DNA of 43,253 nucleotides from an uncultured Granulosicoccaceae bacterium (GCA_937931165.1 CALHCI010000081.1:1-43253); one strand, 5' to 3'; counted from the first letter of the stretch, positions 27,581-36,195 are shown. Translations and numbers: made by a program. Notes: generated from the letters alone by a model not told the origin.

Positions 27581-28809
27581 GCTTACTTGTACAAAAATAT
27601 GGTGGTACGTCTGTCGGCTCCCCCGAACGTATCAAAGCAGTTGCCGAAAGAGTAAAAAAGACTGTTGATGAAGGTCATAAGGTCGTTGTGGTGGTGTCGG
27701 CAATGTCGGGTGAGACGAATCGATTGATCGGCCTTGCCAATGAAATCAGTACACAGCCCAAACCGAGAGAGCTTGATGTACTGGTATCTACCGGTGAACA
27801 GGTCACAATTGCGTTACTGTGTATGGCGTTGTCTGAACTTGATCAGGAAGCACGGTCTTATACCGGTGCACAGGCAGGTATCCGAACCGATAAGTCCTAT
27901 AACAAAGCAAGAATTACGGATATTAATACCGACAAAGTGATGGCAGACCTTGAGAAAGGTAGAGTTGTCGTTATAGCTGGCTTCCAGGGTATCAACGACG
28001 ATGGTGATGTAACAACGCTTGGTCGGGGTGGTTCCGATACTTCTGCGGTTGCTATGGCAGCAGCGCTCAAAGCAGATGAGTGTCAAATTTATACCGACGT
28101 TGATGGTGTGTATACCACTGACCCGCGTGTTGTTCCAAACGCCCGCAAGATGGATCGCATCACGTTTGAAGAAATGCTTGAGATGGCCAGTCTCGGGTCA
28201 AAGGTATTGCAAATCCGTTCAGTAGAATTTGCTGGCAAGTACGATGTCACATTACGCGTCTTGTCATCGTTTACAGAAGGCGAAGGTACATTAATAACTA
28301 AAGATGATGGGGATTCCTCTGTGGAACAAGCGTTAATTTCCGGTATAGCTTTTAATCGTGATGAAGCTCAAATAACAGTAGTGGGCGTACCTGACACACC
28401 TGGAATTGCGCACGCGATTGTCGGTCCGGTTGCAGAGGCGAACGTCGAAGTTGACATGATAGTGCAAAATATATCGCCAGATAATGTTACTGATTTTACA
28501 TTTACGGTGAACCGATCTGAATATGACAAGACTCATACTATAGTCAGCGCATTGGCGAATGAACTTGGCGCTACCAGTATGTCCGGGCGTACCGATATCG
28601 CCAAGGTTTCGGTGGTCGGGGTAGGGATGCGATCCCATGCCGGTATTGCCAGCAAAATGTTTCAGGCACTGTCGAAAGAGGCGATTAACATTCTCATGAT
28701 TTCGACGTCGGAAATAAAAATTTCTGTCTTGATCGATGAAAAGTATCTTGAGCTTGCGGTCAGGACGCTTCATGACGCATTCGAACTAGAAGATACCGAC
28801 AAGGTGTAA
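27577..28809 (+). CDS. lysC: Aspartate kinase
   Basis: A 410-residue monofunctional aspartokinase, the first step to lysine, threonine and methionine. The N-terminal kinase motif KYGGTSVGS (residues 7-15), the [16 protein letters not shown] block and the [12 protein letters not shown] segment are intact. The C-terminal 140 residues form two ACT domains (beginning near [15 protein letters not shown] and [11 protein letters not shown]), which suggests feedback inhibition by lysine and/or threonine. It overlaps alaS by 4 bp (ATGA) and precedes csrA, the order also found in Pseudomonas. Confidence 0.96.
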   Translation: MSLLVQKYGGTSVGSPERIKAVAERVKKTVDEGHKVVVVVSAMSGETNRLIGLANEISTQPKPRELDVLVSTGEQVTIALLCMALSELDQEARSYTGAQAGIRTDKSYNKARITDINTDKVMADLEKGRVVVIAGFQGINDDGDVTTLGRGGSDTSAVAMAAALKADECQIYTDVDGVYTTDPRVVPNARKMDRITFEEMLEMASLGSKVLQIRSVEFAGKYDVTLRVLSSFTEGEGTLITKDDGDSSVEQALISGIAFNRDEAQITVVGVPDTPGIAHAIVGPVAEANVEVDMIVQNISPDNVTDFTFTVNRSEYDKTHTIVSALANELGATSMSGRTDIAKVSVVGVGMRSHAGIASKMFQALSKEAINILMISTSEIKISVLIDEKYLELAVRTLHDAFELEDTDKV

Positions 28810-29021
28810 GTGTGGGTATTTCTTTTTTTTGCAGCAGTGGCAGAGTATCGCGCCGCATCGGAAAACAATTGTGTCAACGCGGAGTTCGGGGGAGTTTTTG
28901 GCCGGAAGTTAGAATATTGTTATCTATTGGGCGTATGTGCAGGTCGCCTTCGTTAGCTAGAGGGCATATTAGAAATGAATGCTACGTACAACCACATTAA
29001 GTTTAATCACAGGGGGCAGTC
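28810..29021 (+). promoter_or_regulatory. csrA leader with clustered GGA motifs
   Basis: A 212-bp gap before csrA. Four GGA triplets fall at 28860-28906 (starting 28860, 28881, 28891 and 28904), the core recognised by CsrA in RNA loops. No unambiguous promoter was found. The ribosome binding site AGGGGG sits about 5 nt before the csrA ATG. Self-regulation by CsrA is known in E. coli and is only a suggestion here. Confidence 0.35.
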
Positions 29022-29249
29022 ATGCTCATACTAACCCGCCGCGTCGGTGAGACACTCATGATCGGTGACGAAGTTACTGTCACTGTTCTGGGGGTGAAAG
29101 GTAATCAGGTACGCATCGGTGTCAATGCACCGAAAGAGGTTGCAGTTCACCGCGAAGAGATCTACGAGCGTATCAAGCGCGAGCAACAGGCCGCTGAAAG
29201 TGACGATCAGGGTTACGCTGAAGCAGAGTCGTCCGGTACTGACGGCTAG
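29022..29249 (+). CDS. csrA: Carbon storage regulator CsrA
   Basis: A 75-residue RNA-binding regulator that controls translation and stability of many mRNAs by binding GGA motifs. The core [20 protein letters not shown] and [16 protein letters not shown] are nearly identical to E. coli CsrA, including the RNA-contacting Leu4/Arg6/Arg7 region and Arg44. The last 15-20 residues (from about residue 55) form an acidic Ser/Glu/Asp-rich tail that extends beyond the usual 61-65 residues. The strong AGGGGG ribosome binding site fixes the start. Two tRNA genes follow, as in E. coli. Confidence 0.96.
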   Translation: MLILTRRVGETLMIGDEVTVTVLGVKGNQVRIGVNAPKEVAVHREEIYERIKREQQAAESDDQGYAEAESSGTDG

Positions 29250-29314
29250 TATTTCTGTTTTCCATCGCGGGGACCGCTACCGGGAACCTCTGTATGGTTC
29301 TAACTGACTAAATG

Positions 29315-29345
29315 GAAACCGCCGAACCGGCGGTTTCTTCGTTTT
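29315..29345 (+). terminator. Intrinsic terminator after csrA
   Basis: A perfect 10-bp stem, GAAACCGCCG and CGGCGGTTTC, around a 3-nt AAC loop, followed by TTCGTTTT. It is GC-rich with a T-tract 65 bp after the csrA stop, the best intrinsic terminator in the window. Confidence 0.88.
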
Positions 29346-29350
29346 AATGT

Positions 29351-29378
29351 TTGACATTGTCGCGTCACAAGATAAGCT
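29351..29378 (+). promoter_or_regulatory. Promoter of the tRNA-Ser gene
   Basis: A consensus -35 TTGACA and a -10 TAAGCT 16 bp apart, just after the csrA terminator and 14 bp before the tRNA. The -10 is only a partial match (three of six). Confidence 0.5.
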
Positions 29379-29392
29379 TAAGGGCTTGTGTT

Positions 29393-29485
29393 GGAGAGAT
29401 GGCCGAGTGGCTGAAGGCGCTCCCCTGCTAAGGGAGTATGGGGTTTATAGCTCCATCGAGGGTTCGAATCCCTCTCTCTCCGCCA
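29393..29485 (+). tRNA. tRNA-Ser (GCT anticodon)
   Basis: A 93-nt class II tRNA reading AGC/AGU codons. The acceptor stem is GGAGAGA/TCTCTCC, the anticodon arm CTCCC-CTGCTAA-GGGAG, then a long variable arm and the T arm GAGGG-TTCGAAT-CCCTC. The discriminator G and an encoded CCA complete the 3' end. Confidence 0.97.
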
Positions 29486-29551
29486 TTAATTGTTTCCTTC
29501 CGTGAATTATCCTGTATTTGTCCCTTCCAGCCTTAATTTAAGGGCCTCCTG

Positions 29552-29580
29552 TTGACGGAAGGTGGATGAATCGGCATACT
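29552..29580 (+). promoter_or_regulatory. Promoter of the tRNA-Arg gene
   Basis: TTGACG and CATACT are exactly 17 bp apart, with the tRNA starting 13 bp after the -10. The two tRNA genes therefore appear to have separate promoters. Confidence 0.6.
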
Positions 29581-29593
29581 TGTTGGAATGTGT

Positions 29594-29670
29594 GCGCCCG
29601 TAGCTCAGCTGGATAGAGTACCTGGCTACGAACCAGGCGGTCGGAGGTTCGAATCCTTCCGGGCGCGCCA
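29594..29670 (+). tRNA. tRNA-Arg (ACG anticodon)
   Basis: A 77-nt tRNA with acceptor stem GCGCCCG/CGGGCGC, anticodon arm CCTGG-CTACGAA-CCAGG, T arm around GGTTCGAATCC, discriminator G and an encoded CCA. The A34 of the anticodon is expected to be modified to inosine by TadA, allowing CGU/CGC/CGA reading. Confidence 0.97.
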
Positions 29671-29795
29671 ATTTCCTTTTGAATCAACGCCAAAACATGG
29701 CGATGGTTCACGCAATGTCTGTATGTGAGTTACTAGCTCATAAACAGCCGGTCAGTAACCTCGGCGGTAAAGCTGCCATTTTCAGAGAATAAAAA

Positions 29796-29864
29796 ATGTT
29801 ACCTGTGCTTGTTTGTCTGGCTATCTCCGCGATCGCTATGGCTGTGGTTACCCGACGGGCCTAG
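29796..29864 (+). CDS. Candidate 22-residue membrane microprotein
   Basis: A short reading frame in the gap after tRNA-Arg. It encodes one hydrophobic helix (VLVCLAISAIAMAVV) ended by Arg-Arg-Ala, like small single-pass inner-membrane peptides. The only upstream purine stretch is a weak AGAG about 8 nt before the ATG, and no promoter was identified. It may be a chance frame. Confidence 0.25.
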   Translation: MLPVLVCLAISAIAMAVVTRRA

Positions 29865-29873
29865 TCCCCTGGC

Positions 29874-29889
29874 TGCAGAAATTTCTGCA
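29874..29889. repeat. Perfect 16-bp palindrome
   Basis: TGCAGAAATTTCTGCA is its own reverse complement. It lies between the microprotein candidate and the alkB stop codon. It could be a dimeric regulator site or part of a transcription end, but no T-tract follows. Confidence 0.5.
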
Positions 29890-29903
29890 AGCAACTTCCA
29901 CCA

Positions 29904-30551
29904 TTAATTCTGTTTGACCCGCCGGCTAATGTTAGTCAGTGAGCCAGGTTTTGGCGTGGAAAATCGAAACGTCAGATTGATTCTCGAGTCTTGCACCCGA
30001 CGCATTCTTGGCAGTGAGTGTTGCCACTGTGTCTGGCACTCACCGCACATCAGCAGCAGGCTGCCATGGGCTAACAACAGCTCGCGTTTGTCGGCGTGAT
30101 CGTTCTTTTTCCGCAGTAAAAATCGCCTGTCTGCACCCAGACTGACCGAGGCGATCTGTGGTTTTTCTCCCAGTGACCGCTCATCATCGCTGTGCCATCC
30201 CATGCAGTCATGCCCGTCTCGATATTTGTTGGCGAGCACGCTGTTAAAAGATTCGTTGGCTATTTTTTCAACAGACAGCTTTAAGGCTTCCAAAGGTTTC
30301 GGCAAAGGTAAGGCTGTGAAACGGGTGCCGGAGTAGCTGTAGGGCTCGGAGCCAAACCACGCGTTTAGTCTGGGAATGGTGACTGGTTTGCCAAACATTT
30401 TGATGGTCGACTGGATCCAGGGTAACTCGTTTAAACAAAACGACAGCAACTCGGCTGCATGGTCCGGCGAAAGAAAATCTTTGCAGTAGACAATGGATGA
30501 GTGATCGTCGAGCGGGATATCGTCTGTACGTTGCCGGCTGATGTTAGTCAT
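29904..30551 (-). CDS. alkB: AlkB-like alpha-ketoglutarate-dependent dioxygenase
   Basis: A 215-residue Fe(II)/2-oxoglutarate oxygenase of the AlkB family, which removes alkyl groups from damaged DNA or RNA bases. Iron ligands are His120 and Asp122 (GWHSDDE) and His178 (WQHSLPR). The 2-oxoglutarate arginine is in SRINLTFR (Arg190), with the R-x-N-x-T-F-R signature intact. The PRLNAWFG and YSGTRFTALPLP segments resemble the ALKBH2/3 subgroup more than E. coli AlkB. Its ATG lies within the last codons of the sirtuin gene (8-bp overlap), so the two are translationally coupled. Confidence 0.9.
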   Translation of the reverse strand: MTNISRQRTDDIPLDDHSSIVYCKDFLSPDHAAELLSFCLNELPWIQSTIKMFGKPVTIPRLNAWFGSEPYSYSGTRFTALPLPKPLEALKLSVEKIANESFNSVLANKYRDGHDCMGWHSDDERSLGEKPQIASVSLGADRRFLLRKKNDHADKRELLLAHGSLLLMCGECQTQWQHSLPRMRRVQDSRINLTFRFSTPKPGSLTNISRRVKQN

Positions 30552-31407
30552 AGATTAAATTGAGCAGGGTATGGAGTGACTGACCGCAGTCTGCACTCAC
30601 TTTTATGGCGGCTATATCGTCTGCTCTGGTTTGCCCCTGATTGATGAGGCATACGGGTTTGTTTTGTTTTGCAGCCTCCCTGCAAAACCTGAAACCTGAA
30701 AGCACCGACAGGGAACTGCCAATGCACAGCAGACTACGCGCTTCCTGCAACGCTGCCATGCAGCGGTCAACTCTGGTGGAGGGTACATTCTCTCCAAAGA
30801 AAACTACGTCCGGCTTTAACGTACCACCACACGATTGGCAATTGACCAGCTGAAACGCGGTATCGGAAACACTGTGGTCTACCGGTGTTGCGTCGCCATC
30901 CGGTCCGGCCAGCACGGGCTCACCGGCAAAGGTCGGGTTTTGCCCGGTCAGTTGCTTTTGAAGGTCTGACCGTTGCAACGAATCGCCGCACTGCAGGCAG
31001 ATGACTTTTGCCAGCGACCCGTGCAGTTCGATCACATCAGTGCTGCCGGCCGCCTGGTGAAGGCCATCGACGTTCTGAGTGATGATTGTCGACACAATCT
31101 TTTTCTGCTGCAGCTGTGCCAGCGCTGAGTGCGCCAGGTTAGCAGTAGCGGCGTTAAAAACCGGCCAGCCATTCATGCTGCGACGCCAGTAACGTTGTCG
31201 TACCTTTTCGTGCTTTTTAAAGTCGGACGCGGTTACCGGTTGTGATTGTACCCACTTGCCGGTGGCATCTCTGTAGGCGGGTATGCCAGAGCTGGTACTG
31301 ATGCCAGCACCTGTCAACGCCAGCACTGGCTGGTTCTCTGACAGCAACTGCGCCAGCGCTTCAATAGAATCAGGCATTGGAGAATCAGGCACTGGAGAAT
31401 CAGGCAC
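30544..31407 (-). CDS. Sir2 family NAD-dependent protein deacylase
   Basis: A 287-residue sirtuin that removes acyl groups from lysines using NAD+. Motifs are GAGIS (33-37), TQNVDGLH (110-117, catalytic region), the catalytic His129 in ELHG, and four zinc cysteines (Cys137, 140, 190, 193). The spacing between the two zinc cysteine pairs is long, with an insertion of about 50 residues. The start lies in a tandem repeat: GTG (31407), GTG (31392) and ATG (31377) are each followed by the same Pro-Asp-Ser codons. A GAGG ribosome binding site 7 nt upstream favours the first GTG. It is cotranscribed with alkB. Confidence 0.9.
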   Translation of the reverse strand: MPDSPVPDSPMPDSIEALAQLLSENQPVLALTGAGISTSSGIPAYRDATGKWVQSQPVTASDFKKHEKVRQRYWRRSMNGWPVFNAATANLAHSALAQLQQKKIVSTIITQNVDGLHQAAGSTDVIELHGSLAKVICLQCGDSLQRSDLQKQLTGQNPTFAGEPVLAGPDGDATPVDHSVSDTAFQLVNCQSCGGTLKPDVVFFGENVPSTRVDRCMAALQEARSLLCIGSSLSVLSGFRFCREAAKQNKPVCLINQGQTRADDIAAIKVSADCGQSLHTLLNLIYD

Positions 31408-31411
31408 TGGG
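31367..31411 (-). repeat. Three tandem 15-bp units carrying alternative start codons of the sirtuin gene
   Basis: Three 15-bp units differ by only one or two bases and encode MPDSP, VPDSP and MPDSI. Each unit carries a potential start codon (GTG, GTG, ATG), so copy number changes would add or remove both N-terminal residues and starts. Confidence 0.85.
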
Positions 31412-31521
31412 TTGCCTCAATTTTTCGTTCACTTTTATTGTTGTCGTAGTCATTCGTGCCATCTGAACGGACATCATCCTTATTTAATCCCGATATAATT
31501 GCAGCAAACTGGAATAAATCA

Positions 31522-32295
31522 ATGGATAAGGTAATGAGCAACGATCCGACTGCTGCGGTACTGCTGATTGGCAACGAGATATTGTCTGGCAGAACGCAGG
31601 ATCTTAATCTCAAATATATTGCTTCTAAATTGTCTGCTATTGGTGTCCGATTGCGGGAATGCAGGGTCATTGCTGACAATCCGTCAGCAATTGTCGAGGC
31701 GCTGAATACGCTGCGGAAAACCCACACCTATGTTTTCACCACAGGTGGCATTGGCCCCACACATGACGATATTACTGCTCAGTGCGTTGCCGATGCATTC
31801 GAAGTGCCGCTGCTGCAGCATCCGGAGGCGGTTAAGCTGCTACAAGACTATTTTAAAATGCGTGGTGTTGACGCCAATGAAGCGCGGATGCGAATGGCCA
31901 ATGTGCCGGACGGTGGAGCGCTAATTGAAAACCCGGTGTCAGTAGCCCCCGGGTTTCAGGTTGATAATGTTTTTGTAATGGCCGGGGTGCCGAAGATCAT
32001 GCAGTCAATGTTTGAAAATATACTGCCGACGTTACAGCGAGGGTCTGCGCTGTTAAGTGTGACAGTAACCTGCAATTTACCCGAAGGAGATTTATCCGCA
32101 CCACTTGGTGAGTTGCAGCAGAAATTTCTATCGATTGATCTGGGAAGCTACCCGGGTAAGTATCAGACTGAAGTGCCGCAGGTGGCGTTGGTGGGTCGTG
32201 GTACTGATATTAAGCGCCTGAATGAAGTGGCTGAAGAATTAAAATTGCTGGTAGCGAAACTGGGCGGTGATGTATTGGCGGTGGAGTTGCCATAG
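31522..32295 (+). CDS. CinA N-terminal (molybdopterin-binding-like) domain protein
   Basis: A 257-residue protein with the MoaB/Mog-like COG1058 domain: VLLIGNEILSGRTQDLN and then TTGGIGPTHDDITAQCVADAF are the diagnostic blocks. In full-length CinA this domain is linked to ADP-ribose pyrophosphatase activity and is joined to the PncC deamidase. Here the deamidase half is a separate gene at 22624-23139. The open frame starts earlier (31456), but an ATG with TGGA about 9 nt upstream and closer to the domain start is preferred; a further ATG lies four codons on. It is divergent from the sirtuin gene. Confidence 0.85.
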   Translation: MDKVMSNDPTAAVLLIGNEILSGRTQDLNLKYIASKLSAIGVRLRECRVIADNPSAIVEALNTLRKTHTYVFTTGGIGPTHDDITAQCVADAFEVPLLQHPEAVKLLQDYFKMRGVDANEARMRMANVPDGGALIENPVSVAPGFQVDNVFVMAGVPKIMQSMFENILPTLQRGSALLSVTVTCNLPEGDLSAPLGELQQKFLSIDLGSYPGKYQTEVPQVALVGRGTDIKRLNEVAEELKLLVAKLGGDVLAVELP

Positions 32296-32385
32296 TGCAA
32301 CCTGCATACACTTATCAGCAGAGGGTGTAGTGATCGCGCCTTTTACGACGGCCTCATGAAGCGGTGGCTGTTACACTGCACATGC

Positions 32386-33882
32386 TTATTTAAACGCTGG
32401 CAGTTGCAACTGACACTCGCTCAGTTCACTGATTGAAGCGCCGGTAAAATAATCGACCACCTCGTTGCGCACGCACTCGTTTTGAAACCATACGGCGTGA
32501 CCGGCACCTGGAATCAGCGCACTTTCAATGTTGCTGAAGGCATCTGTGGTGCGCTGGATATCTTCACGTTCGATAACAGGGTCCAATGTTCCGGCAATGA
32601 TCAGGGCGTTGGTTGCGAAACGCTTTTTCGGCAGTAGTTGGTTATCTGATGCTACTTTCCAGACTTTGCATACTGCTGCTTGTGTTGACAGCACGCGTTT
32701 GCTTGCGGCAGACAGACTTTTGACATAGTCAGGATTGGCCTGCATATATTGTTCTTCAAGCATCTGTCGTTCTTTGCAGTGTACCGTCAGATTTAATCCA
32801 TCGGCGTATGTGTTGTCGGTACTTTGATACCAGTAGTCCTGTGCATACAGCGTTAACGCGTCTATGCGACCACTGTGCAGCGCCTTGATCGCCTTTGGCA
32901 GGGTGGCAATACCTTCATTGCTGTAGATTGCGTTGGAAAAAATTGCCAGCAGAGTAGCATCATCAATGACCAGCGCAGGACTGGTCCTGTCATAGGTTTC
33001 GTTCAGTACATTAATACGTAGCCGGTACGGGCTGGACTTTGCAGTTGCGATCACCTGGTCAAAGCGACTGGCAAGTTTCGGGTATTTTTTGTTGCAGCGC
33101 GGGTCATTCTGACACAGCAATATGCTCTTTCTGACTGCCTGATAAGTGCCTTCCAGCGTTAGTGGTTTCTGGAAGTCGAGCGGTACTGGTGAATCCAGAA
33201 CCACACTTTGAAAGGCATCTGGTTTCAGGTGAATCATTGCCTGGGCAATCGTTGTAGCGTAAGACGTTGCAATGGTTCCCCACCAGCGATACGGCAGCCC
33301 TTGTATCACGCTCAGGAAGTCTTTGGCAGATTGCAGGGTATCGAAATGTGAAATGTCGATGTCGGCCAGTCGCTGTCGGCACTTTTCGGTTGCCTGTTTG
33401 TAGCCGGTTATTTCGTCATCAAGTGTGCGTTCGCGAATCACCAGTCGCTTAAATGCTTCTACAGTTTCAAAGCACGATAATCGGGGAGATGAGAATCCGG
33501 CGCCTCGTTGATCAAGCACAATAATATCGAACCCGGCCTGCAGCAGGCCTTGGTACGGAGATAAAAACTCTCCGGGGTAATAGTGGTAACCGAACCCCAT
33601 CGCGGCTCCGGGGCCGCCTGCACCGGGAATGAGAATGGCGTGTTCAGAGTTTGCCAGCATGCTGCGTGTTGATCGCGCGATGATCACCGGTAGCTCAATC
33701 TGCGTACCTTCCGGGGCATTGTGGTCCAGTGGCACAGAGATAAATCCGCAGGTAACCCTCGGAACCTGCTCGTTTATAAAGTCTTTGCAGTCTTCTTCGC
33801 TGATTTCTACCGCAGCCACGGGCGGTGCTAAAGTCAGCAGGCCGGTCAGGGCGAGAAACATTAACGAGCGGAATGTGATCAA
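32386..33882 (-). CDS. Secreted alpha/beta hydrolase of the TAP-like / proline aminopeptidase type
   Basis: A 498-residue exported hydrolase. A hydrophobic signal (FLALTGLLTLAPPVAA) precedes a domain with the oxyanion block IPGAGGPG, the LDQRGAGFSSP motif, and a C-terminal TAP-like region. The acid is in AGTLDP and the histidine in PGAGHAVW. The expected GxSxG nucleophile elbow reads ATSYA (Ser at about residue 207), so both glycines are alanine. Members are tripeptidyl or proline aminopeptidases, or esterases. Starts are uncertain: TTG at 33948 gives a long N-terminus, while the TTG used here, with AAGAG upstream, gives a normal signal peptide. Convergent with the CinA-N gene. Confidence 0.82.
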   Translation of the reverse strand: MITFRSLMFLALTGLLTLAPPVAAVEISEEDCKDFINEQVPRVTCGFISVPLDHNAPEGTQIELPVIIARSTRSMLANSEHAILIPGAGGPGAAMGFGYHYYPGEFLSPYQGLLQAGFDIIVLDQRGAGFSSPRLSCFETVEAFKRLVIRERTLDDEITGYKQATEKCRQRLADIDISHFDTLQSAKDFLSVIQGLPYRWWGTIATSYATTIAQAMIHLKPDAFQSVVLDSPVPLDFQKPLTLEGTYQAVRKSILLCQNDPRCNKKYPKLASRFDQVIATAKSSPYRLRINVLNETYDRTSPALVIDDATLLAIFSNAIYSNEGIATLPKAIKALHSGRIDALTLYAQDYWYQSTDNTYADGLNLTVHCKERQMLEEQYMQANPDYVKSLSAASKRVLSTQAAVCKVWKVASDNQLLPKKRFATNALIIAGTLDPVIEREDIQRTTDAFSNIESALIPGAGHAVWFQNECVRNEVVDYFTGASISELSECQLQLPAFK

Positions 33883-34065
33883 TCGATTGCTCTTTTTGTT
33901 TACCAGTTGAATCTGCAGCGAGATGTAACAAGGTGTTAAGTCACTCAATGCAAATGAAGAATAGTCGTTACTACATGAAAGTGTGCGTGATCAACGCATT
34001 GGCTCGCTGTGCCGATACCGATACACTTGAGCGTCTTACCCCCGTAACTGTGACAGAGATCAAGT

Positions 34066-36183
34066 TTGCCTATCAAGCCGCAAATCGAGATATTGCCGGG
34101 CTATCACCATACGCTCGGTGCGAACTGGGATGGCAGCGGTGTAAACTTCGCACTGTTCTCCGCCGATGCCGAGCGCGTAGAACTGTGTCTGTTTGATCAG
34201 TCCGGCAGACACGAACGTGCTCGTATAACGCTTCCCGAGTGCACTGATCAGATCTGGCATGGCTACATTCCGGACTGCCGCCCGGGGGATTTGTACGGGT
34301 ATCGCGTGCATGGTCCGTACGAACCGCATCGCGGTCTGCGGTTTAACGCAAACAAGCTGTTAATCGACCCGTATGCGCGGCTGCTGAGCGGCGAGCTGAA
34401 ATGGTCAGATACACAATTGGCGTATCGAGCGGGCAGTGGCAAGCTCGATTTGTCCTTCGACCGGCGTGACAATTCGCGCAATATGCCCAAGTGTGTGGTG
34501 GTCGACCCGGCGTTCACCTGTGGGGATGATCGCGCACCTCAGATTCATCCTGCAGACACTATTTATTACGAAACCCACGTCAAAGGGTTTTCGATTCTCA
34601 ATGATGCTGTGGCCGAAGAGAGCCGTGGCAGTTATGCAGGCGTTGCTGACGCTGCATCCATTGCACACCTGAAGGCACTTGGGATTACCAGTGTTGAGTT
34701 ACTGCCGATCCACCGTTTTGTCGACGATCGGTTTCTGGTCGACAAGGGGTTGCGAAACTACTGGGGCTACAGCACGCTGAATTTCTTTGCTCCGGAGAAT
34801 CGCTACTTTTCCCACGGTGGGTTGCATGAAGTAAAAACCATGGTGCGCAAGCTGCACGATGCAGGTCTCGAGGTCATACTTGATGTCGTCTACAACCACA
34901 CCTGCGAAGGGGATCATCGCGGTCCGAGTCTGAGTTTTCGGGGCATAGACAATCGCTCTTACTACCGGCTGGTGTCTGATGACCCGCGCTATTACATCAA
35001 CGATACCGGTTGTGGTAATACACTAAATCTTAATCACCCCCGGGTGCTGCAAATGGTGATGGACAGTTTGCGCTACTGGGTGAGTGATATTCACATCGAC
35101 GGTTTCCGTTTCGATCTGGCATCAACGCTTGCGCGCGAACCTCACGGGTTTGATCAGCGTGGCGGGTTTCTCGATGCCGTCAGACAAGACCCGGTGTTAT
35201 CGAAAGTAAAGTTGATTGCCGAGCCCTGGGATATCGGCCCGGGCGGATACCAGCTTGGTGCGTTCCCGGCCGGCTGGTCTGAGTGGAATGACAAGTACCG
35301 CGACAGCATCAGACGTTACTGGCGCGGCGACGAAGGTATGTTGCCCGAGCTCGCTCGTCGTGTGCACGGATCTAGTGATGTGTTTGATCACAGTGGTCGC
35401 GGGTCGTGGTCAAGTGTCAACCTGATAACCGCGCACGATGGTTTCACGTTGATGGACTGTGTTTCCTACAAAGAGCGCCATAACGAACCCAACGGTGAAA
35501 ACAGTCAGGATGGCCATTCTGCAAACTACACCGACAACTACGGCGCCGAAGGGCCCACGCAGGACAGTGGCATTCTTGCGATGCGTGATCAGCAGCGACG
35601 CAATCTGCTGGCAACGCTTTTTCTGTCTCAGGGGGTGCCGTTGTTGCTTGCCGGTGATGAACTTGGCCGCAGTCAGCAGGGCAATAACAATGCGTATTGT
35701 CAGGATAATGAAATAAATTGGCTCAATTGGTCGCTAAAGACAGAGCAGCAGGAATTTTTAACTTTTGTGAAGCAGCTTATTGCGCTTCGCAAGTCCGAAA
35801 GTCTGCTGCGACTCAGGCAATTTGTGCATGCCTCCAGTACAGAGGATAACCCGGTGCAAATCAGTTGGACGTCGCCGTCCGGTGATGAAATGCAGGAGTC
35901 CCAATGGACTGAAACTTTTGCACGGTGTGTCGGCTTACTGCTGACAGATCAGGCGGCTTCTGATTGCCTTTTTATCGTTTTTAACTCGAGCCGGGAAGAT
36001 GTCGAATTTACGTTTCCGGTCACTACCGGGCAGCAGTGTTGGTATGGTGTGCTCAACACGGTAAACGTCAAATCCGAAACAGTTGAAATCAGTGAAAAAC
36101 TCATCGCGCATGCGAGTTCCGTATCAGTGTACAAACCTGTGGTCTGTGCGGCTGAAGAAGCAAACGAACAGGTTACAGGTTAA
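34066..36183 (+). CDS. glgX: Glycogen debranching enzyme GlgX
   Basis: A 705-residue GH13 isoamylase-type enzyme that hydrolyses alpha-1,6 branches of phosphorylase-trimmed glycogen. An N-terminal CBM48 domain (LGANWDGSGVNFALFS, about 17-32) precedes the barrel. Catalytic residues are Asp350 (DGFRFDLAS), Glu386 (LIAEPWD) and the transition-state Asp458 (TAHDGFTL). Length is slightly above E. coli GlgX (657). The start is a TTG with only a weak purine stretch upstream; the family normally begins about 10 residues before the LPG motif, so this start fits. It is 12 bp upstream of glgP, hence cotranscribed. No glgA, glgB or glgC is present here. Confidence 0.94.
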   Translation: MPIKPQIEILPGYHHTLGANWDGSGVNFALFSADAERVELCLFDQSGRHERARITLPECTDQIWHGYIPDCRPGDLYGYRVHGPYEPHRGLRFNANKLLIDPYARLLSGELKWSDTQLAYRAGSGKLDLSFDRRDNSRNMPKCVVVDPAFTCGDDRAPQIHPADTIYYETHVKGFSILNDAVAEESRGSYAGVADAASIAHLKALGITSVELLPIHRFVDDRFLVDKGLRNYWGYSTLNFFAPENRYFSHGGLHEVKTMVRKLHDAGLEVILDVVYNHTCEGDHRGPSLSFRGIDNRSYYRLVSDDPRYYINDTGCGNTLNLNHPRVLQMVMDSLRYWVSDIHIDGFRFDLASTLAREPHGFDQRGGFLDAVRQDPVLSKVKLIAEPWDIGPGGYQLGAFPAGWSEWNDKYRDSIRRYWRGDEGMLPELARRVHGSSDVFDHSGRGSWSSVNLITAHDGFTLMDCVSYKERHNEPNGENSQDGHSANYTDNYGAEGPTQDSGILAMRDQQRRNLLATLFLSQGVPLLLAGDELGRSQQGNNNAYCQDNEINWLNWSLKTEQQEFLTFVKQLIALRKSESLLRLRQFVHASSTEDNPVQISWTSPSGDEMQESQWTETFARCVGLLLTDQAASDCLFIVFNSSREDVEFTFPVTTGQQCWYGVLNTVNVKSETVEISEKLIAHASSVSVYKPVVCAAEEANEQVTG

Positions 36184-36195
36184 AGAGCAATAACT

